Shown here: positions 10,842 to 21,355 of the stretch, in pieces
Layout of the letters: each line of letters begins with the position of its first letter
Position numbering within the stretch: position 1 is the stretch's first letter
From: Apodospora peruviana
Taxonomy: Eukaryota > Ascomycota > Sordariomycetes > Sordariales > Lasiosphaeriaceae
Length of the DNA: 64,000 nt
NCBI GenBank assembly: GCA_033439685.1
Contig: JAUEDM010000002.1
Span: 3,348,001-3,412,000, forward strand
Direction of reading: 5' to 3'
Translations under genes and position numbers: made by a program
Notes under the pieces: generated by a model
What the model was told of the DNA's origin: nothing
Database searches by the model: none
Seen by the model: only the letters and a program-made list of their open reading frames with translations

Positions 10842-12699
10842 TCAAACCGCCTCCCAATCTTCTTCATCTCCCTTCTTATTACTGATCCCCGCCATACCAA
10901 GGAAGAAGCTCGCCAGGCCCCAGGCACCGGGATCAGGGACTTCCTCGAATCCGGATCCTCCAATATACACAGTGCGTCCCAGGCTAGCCTTCATCCCCTT
11001 GGTACCCTCGGCCCCCGACTTGGCGGCCTCGGCAGCTTGCTTCACGTCGCCCGTGTTTTCGAGCACTTCGACAAAAGGGTAAAGTGCATCGACGAGCGTG
11101 CGGTCTCCCGGCCGCGCCGGGGTGTACTTTGACAGCGAGTCACAGCTCTGCTTCAGAGCCTCGGCCCAGACTTTTGGAGATGCCTCGCCGGAACCTGTCG
11201 ATCTCAGAGCGGCCACAAGCGAGTTGAGGAAGATTGCGTACAGCGCCCCGGACGTGCCATCCATTTCCTTCTCCACAACGGGTACGATGTGGGCTACGTC
11301 GACTAGTGCGTCGCCTGAGAGTTTCTTTGAAGACAGGTGTTTCAAGACAGCTGCGCATGTTGGTTGTCAGTTATATGAACGTGTTGCAAGTGAGGAGTCG
11401 GGACGTGCCTTCAGCTCCTCGCTTAAGCCCAATGCCGCAGTCGCCGTCTCCCACGACGGTATCGTACCGCGTCACCTCCGGCTCGACCGAGATGACCGCT
11501 TCCAGCGCGGCACTCAGAGCCGCATGTGCCGACTCCGGATCCATTTTCAGGCCACCAGGACGCACACGCTCCTCCACCGTCGCGTCCTGCTCCCTAGTCT
11601 GGCCGTTTTTCTCCTCCCACGTGAGCTTGGAAATAGGCGAAGACCATCCCGTCGCCTCGCACGGGTAATCAAGCAAGTCAACCATGCTCGGCCCGCCAAT
11701 ATCGGTATTCACCACGTTGAGCAACGAAATACTGAACCCGAGCCCGTTCAAACTGGTCATGTAGGTGCCGTTCAGAATCCTCACAGGACGGATGCCGTAC
11801 TTGTCCGCCAACTGGCTCACAACCTCGGCGACAATACCACCCATCTCCAGCACACTCACCCCACCTAGGTTATTCACCAGCAGCACCACCTCGTTCGAGT
11901 TGACCGTGAGGAACGCTCGGTCCTTGTCGTTAGTGTCGAGCAGCTGCTTCAGCATCTTTCCTACTAGGTCGGGCAGCTTCACGCCTTGCTCCCGGCTCGA
12001 CCCCTGCTCGTTGTGGATGCCCATCCCGATCTCGACCTCACCGGGCTGGAGGTGCTCGTCCGCCACCGCCCGCCCGGGCACATGTACATGCTCCAAACTC
12101 GCGCCGACACTAACCAAGTTCTTTGCGACAAGCCGCGCAACGCCCGCAACCTCGGCCAGCCCGTAGCCCTGCGCGGCCAGCGCGCCGCTGATCTTGTGCA
12201 CCAGCACCGTGCCGGCAATGCCGCGCCGCCCCACCTTGCCGGCCTTGGCCTGCCCGACGCCGACGTCATCGCCCACCACCACCATCTCCACATTGACCCC
12301 GGCCGCGCGGGCCTTTTCGACCGCCACGCCAAAATTGAGGATGTCGCCCGTGTAGTTCATCACGGTGACCAGCACTCCGGAGCTGTTGTCCACCCGCGCC
12401 ATGATGGCGGCGCGCACCTGCTCGGCGCTCGGGCTGGCGAAGATGGTTCCCGCCACGGCGGCGCTGAGAAGACCCGGCCCTACCATAGCAGCGAAGGAGG
12501 GTTCATGGCCGGATCCACCGCCGCTGATGATGGAGACTTTTTGTTGGGGTGAAGCATTGTTAGCGTCGAGGCCGCTCCCTGGGCGGCGGTAGATGATCTT
12601 GTTGGCGGCGTCGAGGGCGACGCCCGGGTTGGTGAGGGTTATGGCGTGCAGTGCGGTGTTGACCAGGTGCGTTGGGTCGTCGATGAAGTGTTTTGACAT
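10842..12699 (-). CDS. DAK1: dihydroxyacetone kinase (DhaK-DhaL fusion)
   Basis: Two exons on the minus strand, 11409-12699 then 10842-11350, encode 599 residues, the usual length of fungal ATP-dependent dihydroxyacetone kinases. The enzyme phosphorylates dihydroxyacetone in the cytosol, allowing glycerol and methanol-derived carbon into glycolysis and detoxifying dihydroxyacetone. The DhaK half shows SIISGGGSGHEPSFAAMVG, the substrate-contacting region, and EIGMGIHNEQG, whose His forms the covalent hemiaminal with substrate. The DhaL half shows the metal/ATP motif GDGDCGIGLKRG and, after splicing, EMDGTSGALYAIF. The 58-nt intron (11351-11408) begins with GCACGT rather than GT. Only this GC-AG junction gives the conserved KRGAEAVLKHLSS; the nearest GT leads out of frame. 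The start ATG at 12699 directly precedes SKHFIDDP, typical of the family. Confidence 0.95.
11351..11408 (-). other. GC-AG intron in the dihydroxyacetone kinase gene
   Basis: The coding-strand donor is GAAG|GCACGT and the acceptor is GCGCAG|CTGTC. Joining them restores the family sequence across the metal/ATP loop of DhaL. A GT donor four bases downstream would shift the frame. GC donors are a known minor class in fungi. Confidence 0.8.
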
Positions 12700-13715
12700 G
12701 GTGGGCTATTCGTAGCAAATATGGTGCTAGGCTGTAGGGGAATAGGTAGGTTGATGTACTCAACGACTAGAACTAGACAGGACGGAGCTTACACCTGTAG
12801 CAGTAGTGCTGAAGAGCAATACTGTGATATAGCAAGGACCGGAAAGACAGATAATATCCGAAAGAGGGATAGGGGGATTGTTCGGATGAAGATAAGGTTT
12901 GGAAGGTGTCAATTGACGGTGGCTGAGCTACGTCGTGCGATTGGATTCCCTTCTTGAAGTGTTTTGCGAGGCGTAAGCGACAGGAACAGCGCCGGTTTTG
13001 TTTATCTAGCAACAGCCAATGTTCTGAATATCTTTGATATTTCCTGGGTTGGAAAGGAAAGGACGAGAAGAATTGAGGTTAAATACAGGCGAGAGCTTCC
13101 CGTGATCGGATGAGCTTGCCCGGTAATCATCTATCAAGTGAGGTCGTGTAAGTGGGGGTTTCTTTCTCCCGGTGACGCAGCGGGGACTGTCGATCGGCAG
13201 ATTGCCGACCGCCGGACTGACCACAGTCGGCCCAAAATGTTGGTGGGGGTCAAGGTACGGGGATACACTTGTAGATGGATATTCTTTTCCCTTGTTGACA
13301 AAAGACTGTGGACTGTCTCTCGTGTGTATATCCAAAGGCTTCACGAATATTTACTTTGGTAGGTAGGTACCTGTCTTCCGCTATGGGAAAAGGAATATGG
13401 CCCTTCCTTTCCTATCAAATGCCCATATCGACATACAGCTGGGGCAGACAGACCGTATAAACGTGATCGCAGCCCCCCGAGGCTTTTACCCAAACCCGCT
13501 TTCCCATCCTAGTATCATCCTATTCATTCCAAGCCAGTGTCCCAAACCCAATGCCCAAACAACTCCAAGACCCAGCATGACTGACTGACGCAGAACATAC
13601 CTAGCCACTCAGATATCAAAGTTAAGTGTCCCTCCAGCCCCAAATGCCATTTTCATGAAATATGCCAAACAAATAACCCCCCTAAAAAAACATATTAAAG
13701 AAGACGGAGGTCATA
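12700..13715. other. intergenic region upstream of dihydroxyacetone kinase
   Basis: About 1 kb between two minus-strand genes. It should hold the kinase promoter and the 3' region of the GH76 gene. A TAGGTAGGTACCT motif lies near 13360-13372. No gene is seen. Confidence 0.4.
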
Positions 13716-15222
13716 TCATGATCCTATCATGATGAACGCACACCCGCCCAACACACTCGCCGCGATCGCCGTGGTCAAGAACCCTGCCGCCACCCGATCA
13801 CCAGTGGTAATCGGCTTGAGCGCCTTGACCGGGTCTCTGGCCTCAGATCCAGCATTCGGATTCCCTTTCGACGTGCCGCCGGTATCCGCCGTCACCGGCG
13901 CCGGCGACACCCTGTCCACGAGCGTATACATGACCGACCCGAGCGCATTCATCTGCTCGCCAACCCCAGGTAACCCATCAAACCCCCCCTCTGTCCACTT
14001 GAACCCGCACGCGGTGCCCGGGATCCCGTTGAAGCCCGTCGCGGGCGACCCCGAGCACGCCTTGGCCGCCGCGGCCGCGCTCGCCTTTAGCAGCGGGTTG
14101 ATCGTTTCAAATGTGTATGACGCCATCTGCGTCGTGCCAGCCATCCACCGCGTCAGGTAGCCCTTGAAGCTCTGCTGGTCGATGTCGCAGAACCCCCTGT
14201 CCTCGCAAAAGGCCTCGTGCATGATGCTCTGGTTGTTGAAGAACAGCCCCACCGTCGAGGTGAGGATGCTCTTCACGCGGGTCTCCCAGAGCGCCGCGCG
14301 GTTCGTCACGTTGGACATGACGGCGGCGCCGTGCAGAAAGATGCCATGGTTGTAACTCCACTGGATCTGATCGATGCTCGGACACGACTGCGCACCGGGG
14401 CCCGGCACCCCGGCGCCGTCATACACGCTGCCATCCGGAAGAATCAGACCGGCCTTCTCCTCCCACGCAAAGATCTTGGTGGCCCAGTCCGCATAGGTCT
14501 GGTTGCCCGTGAAGCGCGCGAGCCGTGCGGCGAGGTTGAAGAAGCAGCCGTTGGAGATGGAGTTTTTGTAGTTGAAGCCGTTGTTGAACGTGTTGATCTG
14601 CCACCGCAGCCCGCCGCCGCAGGTTTCCTCGTCCCAGCGGGATGCGTACTGGTTGAAGACTGCCTGGACGAGGGCGAGCCACTGCGGCTGGTCTGACGGG
14701 GGGTCGGGGAACTTGTTCTCGGCCGCCGACATGGCTGCCATGGCCCAGAATCCTTGGTCGTCGTTGCCTTCGGTCCTCGTCTGGTTCTCGGGCATGAAGT
14801 CACGCGTCGGGCTCGCTTGGTGGAGGAGGGCCTGCGTCGTGATCTCGTTGTAGGTTGTGTCGCCTGTTAGGAACCAGTAATCTACCATTGTGCCAAACAT
14901 GGCGCCGGCCTCCCACCCTGTATATGCGGTTAGCAATGACGGGCACAGCTTGCTTTTGTCGACTTACAAAAGTAGGGATCCGGTAGGTTCCCGGGGACAT
15001 CGCCTGTGTTGTTTCCCGTGTAGAACTTGAGTAGCCCGTAGGCTATCGTGCTCGCAGCCGCTTTCACCGAGGCTGGGTATAAGTGTTATCAACCACCCAT
15101 GCATATGTAGCAGGAGGATGTGACTGACCTTCATTGCCAATTGTGACGTCGATAGCCACCACCGACTGAGCAGCTAATAGCAAGCTCACAACGGCACCGG
15201 CAGCACCAAAATTCCACCTCAT
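13716..15222 (-). CDS. GH76 mannan endo-1,6-alpha-mannosidase (Dfg5/Dcw1 type), GPI-anchored
   Basis: Three exons on the minus strand, 15129-15222, 14968-15072 and 13716-14917, encode 466 residues. Dfg5/Dcw1 proteins are GH76 enzymes thought to cut the mannan core of GPI anchors and cross-link mannoproteins into the wall. The start at 15222 gives a signal peptide (MRWNFGAAGAVVSLLLAAQ, then SVVA). The splices yield PYFWWEAGAMFGTMVDYW, and TEGNDDQGFWAMAAM carries the paired Asp residues expected for GH76 catalysis. Also seen are GLRWQINTFNNGFNYKNSIS and QIQWSYNHGIFLHGAAVM. The C-terminus ends in a hydrophobic stretch (FLTTAIAASVLGGCAFIMIG) consistent with GPI attachment. The introns are 56 nt (15073-15128) and 50 nt (14918-14967). 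An upstream ATG at 15294 in the same frame would spoil the signal peptide. Confidence 0.93.
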
Positions 15223-15965
15223 TCTCTCAGATATGTGTGATGAGATAGGAACAAAGCCACTTGAATAGACACAGAGTCTCAAAAGACAATCCAAGGAATT
15301 AATTTGTTCTTGCGGCGGTTGAAAAGAACGACGGCAGCATGCTCATGAACCGACCTCAGGCATCAAACGAATGATATAAACCGCCCAGCAGCGAATAGAA
15401 ATAGTGGTAAATGCAATAGTAAAGGAAAGTGGGACGTCAAGTCCGAATCCTGCTGTCACCGTCGGCGGTGGGCTGACCAAAAGGAACAGGAGAGGTACGT
15501 AAGCCTTTCTTCGTATTGTTGTGTCGCCAGGACCAGGCCACAGAGGGACACCGAACAAACGAATGGAAAGGAACTGAACGTAAACGGGGCGAAGTAAAGA
15601 GCGAGCAAAATGGCACCCAACCTGGAGCGAGACCCCGGCGAAAATAAAGGGGCCGGCCTTGATTAGGAGAACCTTTCAACAAAGAATGTGAAAGGAACGA
15701 ATATTTGAAAGAAAAAGAAGTGAAACCAGAAAGAAAAGAAAAGGATAGTTGGTGATGATGAAAAGTAAAAGGCTAAAAGAATGACAAGTCTTGCCCTCGA
15801 ATGCAAGAGATAGACATGAGAGAGAGAAAGGAGTCGACAGTAAGGAAAAGCCAGGTCACGGCAAAACTCCAATCCGAAACTCACTCGAGATCTACCAAAA
15901 CCTACCTGCAATCTCCCTGCTTTGGCTTTGTGCTTCGCCGTTTCGTTTCTACTTTAACTGCACAG

Positions 15966-15981
15966 CCCTACCTAGGTAGGG
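15966..15981. repeat. 16-bp perfect palindrome, TAGGTA-type
   Basis: CCCTACCTAGGTAGGG is its own reverse complement. It is the longest symmetrical copy of a TACCTA/TAGGTA motif that recurs in many gaps of the window. Function unknown. Confidence 0.75.
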
Positions 15982-16760
15982 ACTCGTTACACTTGCGATC
16001 CATATGCATTGTGCTTGTCGGGTGAGCAGTGTTGACTGACCTGAGTGACACCGAGTTTTCGCCATGCGGGAACAGGGGAGTGGTGGGAACATGAAACACG
16101 TCGAGTTGGAGAAAAGCAGTCGTACCGAACCACCTCTCCCCTTATTTCCCAAACCATTGCTGTGAGTGTACCCGGACCCGACCCTGAGAAAAAGAAGGGT
16201 CCCGTCCGTGTCTCACGTATAGCTGAGGCAGAAAAAGCGGGGGTCATCGTCGTCGACGTCGTCTTGTCTCTTGACGTGAAGGGAAGTGACAGGAGCATTT
16301 GCGGACAAGTTTACAAAACCGAACAAGCTCTCACCGAAAACTGTTTGTTTTCAGGCATTTTACGGTTATGAGGTCTGGTTTATAGGTCGTTCCTGCGTTG
16401 TCTGGTCCATTGCGGGGCGAATGCGGTGCAGAAAACGGTCGTCCAGGTGTCAGGATGGATTGAGTTTGGTTGGGAGAGACTTCAGCGACCCAGCCTGATT
16501 GGTCAGGAATCCATACCGTCTCACAGCCCCCGGGAAGACGAGCTGCAACAGTAGCAGTAGTCGTCATCAATCCTTGAAAGGATCCTAATCATCTCATGTT
16601 TTTATTTGGTTCCGAGCACGGATGTGGGACTTTGAGAAGCAGTGCTGTTTATTGTTAGGTAATTATTCAAGCTACTGTGAGGTACGGTTTGTACCTTATT
16701 GATCCCGTGCTAGCCAGTTGGTATAATTGAAAATGAAGAGTATTAACTTTTGTCTATATC

Positions 16761-16794
16761 CATCCCATCTCATCCATCCCATCTCATCCATCTC
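16761..16794. repeat. 14-bp tandem repeat, about 2.4 copies
   Basis: The unit CATCCCATCTCATC begins at 16761 and 16775, and a partial copy follows from 16789. It is a pyrimidine-rich short tandem array just downstream of the SET/NAP gene. Confidence 0.75.
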
Positions 16795-16921
16795 CACTCG
16801 GAGATTTGTTCTATCACATTGTGCAGAGGTATCACATAACATGGGGGTATCCGCGCTGCAACTGGATCATGGAAGCGCCGTAATAAGGGACACGCAAGTT
16901 CCCATCACGATATCATCATGC

Positions 16922-18007
16922 TTAATCCTGCATCTCCTCATCCTCGTCCTCATCCATGATCTCCTCAAAGTCGCCGTCGCTAAGATCATCCGCTTCTACC
17001 GCTTGAGCTGTTTGGCTGTCAATAGCTGAACTCTAAGTGTAGAAAGTATTTGAGAAACTTACAGAAATACCTGAGCGCTCCGGGCCAGAGGTCGTCTGTG
17101 ATCGCGAGGGCAACGGAGTCGCCTTCAGGGAAGATCTCCAGGTCGTCGAACTCGTCATCCTCTTCATCCTCGTCGTTTGACTTGTCAGCAGGGGTCGCGC
17201 CGCCCTGCTGGCGAAGCTTGCGTTCAGCCCTCTCCTTCTCGGTCGCTGCCTTGCTCTCCTCTGCCGAGATCCGGTCGCCCACGAAGCCGAACCAGCAAAA
17301 GAAGCTCTGTCCGCCAAGTCCGATGTTCTCAATCTTCTCCTTGAGTGCCTGCTGCTTGGCAGTAAGGGGCTTCTTCTTCCGCTCCGCAGCGGTGGCGGGG
17401 CCGCTCTGCTGCTGCTCATCCCAGACCGCCTTGACCATGTTCAGCAGACCGTCGGTCAGATCCTTGCCCTCCTTCCAGTTGATGACAACCGGCTCGGAGA
17501 CGAGACCTGCATCACCTTCCATGGAGCGGCGGTACCAGAACTTCTTCTCGAGAACCCGGTCCTCAAAGTACTCGTTCTCGTTGAACTCCATGCGAATAGC
17601 GACGCTGCGCGGGTCGCCATTGCCGCCGTTCTCAATCTCAAAGTGCGATACTGAGATCGAGGCGAGCGATGTGAGCAGGAGCGCCGAGTCAGTGGGCTGG
17701 ATGAACTCGTCAATATCGGGAGGGGCCTGCTCGAAGACCAGCGGCCAGAAGTTGGGGATCTTCGCAACGAGCTTCTGACGCTTCTCGTAGAGCGGCTGGG
17801 TCATCTGGACCTGCTGGCGGACTGTGATTGTTAGTCGGGGAACTGACAGCAGGACAGATGGCGCATCGTCGCCAGGCGACTCTGGTGGGGGTAATGCAGT
17901 TGGCGGGCAAGCCACTTACTAATCTCGGTCTCAACCTCGTCAAACTCGGCCTCAATATCGGCGAGTTGCTCATAGGTAACTCCGGTATCTTCGAGAGAGG
18001 CTGCCAT
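16922..18007 (-). CDS. SET/TAF-I type nucleosome assembly protein (histone chaperone)
   Basis: Three exons on the minus strand, 17920-18007, 17063-17821 and 16922-17007, encode about 310 residues. SET-type members of the NAP family bind histones and act in chromatin assembly. A helical dimerisation segment (EQLADIEAEFDEVETEI) leads into TQPLYEKRQKLVAKIPNFWP, followed by the earmuff core with SVSHFEIENG, EYFEDRVLEKKFWYRR, VINWKEGKDLT and DDLWPGALRYF. All match the SET subfamily rather than Nap1. The C-terminus is acidic, ending in repeated Glu and Asp, as in SET. The last intron is drawn as 17008-17062 (55 nt). A nearer acceptor at 17026 also keeps frame but makes a 37-nt intron, short for fungi. 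Yeast Vps75 is a related protein, and orthology to it is not claimed. Confidence 0.9.
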
Positions 18008-18755
18008 CTTTGCGGTTTGGGGAAGAGTACGGAGTAGGACGGCGGGTTGAGTAGTTGGGAATGGGAGAAACTGAACTGGCAAGAGTAAAAAGAGAGAGCG
18101 CGGGGTGAAAATGCGACGAGAAAAAAAATATTTATTTGCCCCTCTTCTAACTTTCATGCGAAAGTTCTTGGGCGCTAGCAACCACACCGCGATTTCGTAA
18201 AATTAAATTGGATACCCGTTAATCAGCGGTCTTCGCGTTAATGCCGGTATTGTGGAACACTTTGACTCGCAGCGGTGCCCACTGGATCTGTTCGGCCGGC
18301 AATGGTAGGCCGGAGCGGTAACCCGTACAGTAAGATCGATTGAAGGCGCTGCCAAGCCGTCCGGAATGCCCCGTGCGGATCCGTAATTAAAAACCCGGTT
18401 GACCGGAATTATGGGGCCGAATGGTTTAGTTTACTCCACAGCCGTCGCCGGTCCAGGGTTCTGCTTGGCCTTCCCGAGTCTCGATGCGCCGAATACTTCG
18501 GCATATCCACCTGTCGTAGTTCATCATGCACGTGTGGCAGCCTGATAAGTAATGAAAAGTTCATATCAAATGTTTTCCATCAGACTTTATCATCACATTT
18601 TCTTCTCCCGGTATTTATCTTGGGTATAAGTTACAATTATTCTTACACACGAATCCATGAAACAATACAGTACTGGATCAGACATCTCGATTCGTTCCCC
18701 GTCAAGAAGAGAGTAAAACTCAGGGAACCCAATTTTTGTTCTAATCTTATCCGGT
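18008..18755. other. intergenic region upstream of SET/NAP
   Basis: Contains the promoter of the minus-strand SET/NAP gene, including an A9 run near 18120. No gene is seen. Confidence 0.4.
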
Positions 18756-19316
18756 CTAGGATATCAGATAAAATATTGGATATGCGCTATCGCTAAAGAC
18801 GCTTATGATGGGCGTGGAAAGCATCCGAGCAAGCCGTTTCTTTGCGATCAGGTGGTCAACATCCAATGTTTCTACTGTATTCATCAGAAGCTGAAGCGTT
18901 CCGTGAAAACTTTGTGATGAGGAATAGAGCCCGCAGGGTTGTTCCGCTGTTGATCTCCCTCCAGATCGTGATGCAACGAAGTTCAGGCAAGTTTCGAGCG
19001 AGTCGAGGTAGGCACTCGGCACGGTATCCGTTTCATCGCCATCGCCAATGAATATTTCATCACTGAAACTTGAAATCGAAAGCGCTTCTAATGCAAGCCC
19101 AGATCTGCCAAGATCAAGTGCGCAATCTTGATCTCTGCGCCATACTGCCCCGCCACTTTTTGTCGAGACAAGTGATGTCATTGGAGGCTTGGTGGGTGGC
19201 CCACATGGCGGGCAGAGGTCTACGTCACCTGCGCAGTCCACTTCGGAGCTTCCACTGGCGGGAGCTATGACCCAGGATGAAAAAGTTGAGATGAGAGATT
19301 CGGAATCGGAAGACAT
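18756..19316 (-). CDS. hypothetical 186-residue protein (doubtful)
   Basis: A single uninterrupted minus-strand frame starts with MSSDSESLISTFSS. The product is Ser-rich and mildly acidic (for example SFSDEIFIGDGDETDTVPS), with no domain, signal peptide or membrane segment that I recognise and no family resemblance. It lies alone in a 2.3 kb gap between the SET/NAP and Pmp3 genes. The length is notable for non-coding DNA of this base composition but not decisive. It could be an orphan gene, an exon of something longer, or chance. Confidence 0.28.
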   Translation of the reverse strand: MSSDSESLISTFSSWVIAPASGSSEVDCAGDVDLCPPCGPPTKPPMTSLVSTKSGGAVWRRDQDCALDLGRSGLALEALSISSFSDEIFIGDGDETDTVPSAYLDSLETCLNFVASRSGGRSTAEQPCGLYSSSQSFHGTLQLLMNTVETLDVDHLIAKKRLARMLSTPIISVFSDSAYPIFYLIS

Positions 19317-20290
19317 CGACAGTGCAATTCCTCAGAAAAGAAGGGCAGCATGCCTTGCTCTGCCTCATTCTCCTCGCTGAATATGTACACGTGTGATACG
19401 AATTCGCAATCATCTTGCACATCGCTAGATTGCGTGCGTTTGCCGTAGCGTCGCGGTTACAGAATGTCGCAGCAATCAGTACCTACCTAGCTTTCGTTGG
19501 TAGCCACAATGGGAGTTTTTAATCAGAAATGCGAACATTCGGATCATAGGTGCAGTGGGCATTTCAGGCCTGCCATGCCCCGGCGCTAAACCTTGACCGG
19601 ATTCAAAGGTATTGGAACCAAGCTCCGGGTCGCCTGATAGGAACCGGGCTCTAAAGTGGAACGTAGGTGGTTTATTTGTTTAAGTGGATCACCCAGCTTT
19701 GACGCAAACAGGCCGCCAGCATGTGCAATGTCGACCGCCAATATGGAAGCGAAGTGGTCGCAGGAACTCGAAACTGGGCAACCCATCCAGGTCACGAACC
19801 GCTGACTGCCCGGGAAGAAGGGGAAACAATGGAAAGGGTTGGACTTGGACGGGCGCCTCGGGATGTATGACGCACTTGGCCGTTCCCCAATCGCCTTGCT
19901 TCGCGTACCGTAGCCATCACACCATGACCACGACACACCTGAACCTTGAACCTTGACCCTACGCAGTACCGCTTGCAGAAGGAAAAGATGGAAACCACGC
20001 TTTGCTTGTGCAGGACCCGCAAGAAAAAAACAGCAAGTCAAGACGTACAGACAGACATGTGCCAGGTCATCTTTATTTAACACGCCAGCCGGCTCCCTCC
20101 CAGCCCAAAGTCAGTTAACGCTACTTTTTCGCTTTTTGCATATAACCCATCGCCTGACCACCACTGCTCCATTATCTATCTGCCAAAAAAGTCCACCAAA
20201 CTATCATCGCCGAATAAACAACAATCCATCGCACCACCCAAAGAACAAACAACGATCCGTAACAGATCCCCAAATCACAAAACCGCCATC
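19317..20290. other. intergenic region upstream of pmp3
   Basis: Holds the presumed promoter and 5' leader of pmp3, with a TACCTACCTAG motif near 19481. The 165-codon minus-strand frame here (19586-20083) lacks support and runs antisense to the pmp3 leader. Confidence 0.4.
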
Positions 20291-20650
20291 ATGCCATTCA
20301 CCGCCAGGTAAGTTTGCATCGCAATGTCGGACCGCGCACACTGCCGGATTCCAATCCCTCACATCTCCTCTCACTCTCACTCTTCGAGCCCGAACTAACT
20401 TTCTCCTTCCAAAAAGCGATATTTGCAAGATCATCATCGCCATCCTGCTCCCGCCTCTTGGTGTCTTCCTTGAGCGTGGCTGCGGCGCGGATCTCTTCAT
20501 CAACATTCTGTTGACCATCCTCGGTGTAAGTTTTTTAAAACCCAGAAATCAACGACGACAAATACGACGCGGCCGGAACCTCTAACTAATTGTTCTGTAC
20601 AGTACATTCCCGGAATCGTACACGCCCTCTACATTATTCTAAAGTATTAG
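20291..20650 (+). CDS. PMP3: Pmp3 family plasma membrane proteolipid
   Basis: Three small exons, 20291-20307, 20417-20525 and 20603-20650, encode 57 residues, close to yeast Pmp3 (55). Pmp3/UPF0057 proteins are tiny two-helix plasma membrane proteins that affect membrane potential and cation tolerance. Visible features are SDICKIIIAILLPPLGVFLE, the central GCGADLFINILLTILG, and the closing YIPGIVHALYIILKY, which together cover the whole family signature. The reading frame is only obtained by removing introns of 109 and 77 nt, both starting GTAAGT; the first ends in AAAAAG and the second in GTACAG. Exon 1 carries only five full codons. Small stress-responsive genes of this family often have long leaders, consistent with the sizeable upstream gap. 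Confidence 0.95.
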
Positions 20651-21355
20651 GGTCGGGTCGAAAATGATGCCACCGGCCACCACGTGAAAGACAAGAAGTC
20701 GCAGCTAGCAGCCAAACAACTCCCTGCGAGGCAAACGAGCCGACCGAAAAAACTTGCCTTCGATTCCTCTGGGCAAGCAAGCCTCGTAGAACTTCCCGCG
20801 ATTATCCGCCATCTGTCAGTCATGCTATGCTGCAGATAAGCCCGCTTCGTTGCCTGCCTGCCGAAACTATCTGATCGTCTCTCACGTACGACCGACAGGG
20901 ATCATCAAGAGGAGGGGTTGGGAATGCATTGTGTGTCTTGGGGGGAAGCGGGATTGGCTCGATTTTTTTGGAGCTTCCCCATCACGGGATCTGGACACAG
21001 AGAGTTCAGGTTCATGATTATGCCTTGACGAATCTTTTTCTTTGGCTTTTGGTTTCTTGTTTTACTTTTAGCTTTGCCCTCACTCTTTTCTTGAGTTGGT
21101 GGGAGGCTGGTCGGGGGTTTTTGCTTAATGTTGCTCGTGCTTTTTCTTTGCTTACAACCCACTCGAGCTTAATCATAACGATACCCTAAATCATGAGCTA
21201 GGCAGAAAACAAACCGAAATGTTAATGTTCCAGAGAGGATTTTGTTTCAAACGACCGGTTGTGAAGGTTAAATGGCCGTTATATTCGTGACTTTGCAAAA
21301 TCCATTGTATTGGTATTGCAAGCTCTCTTTCAGGAATGAATGCTATATGGCGTGA
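20651..21355. other. convergent intergenic region
   Basis: Between pmp3 (+) and the YGR210C-type GTPase gene (-), so it holds two 3' regions. No gene is seen. Confidence 0.4.

Larger units (their letters stand above)
15223..16921. other. 1.7 kb intergenic region with a palindrome and a short tandem repeat
   Basis: Holds the GH76 promoter and the 3' region of the SET/NAP gene. A perfect 16-bp palindrome, CCCTACCTAGGTAGGG, lies at 15966-15981. A 14-bp unit (CATCCCATCTCATC) is repeated about 2.4 times at 16761-16794. No coding gene is supported. Confidence 0.5.

Noticed and set aside
19586..20083. 165-codon minus-strand frame with a hydrophobic N-terminus
   Set aside because: It runs antisense to the likely pmp3 promoter and leader. 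The hydrophobic start resembles a signal peptide, but the remainder has no domain or cysteine pattern.
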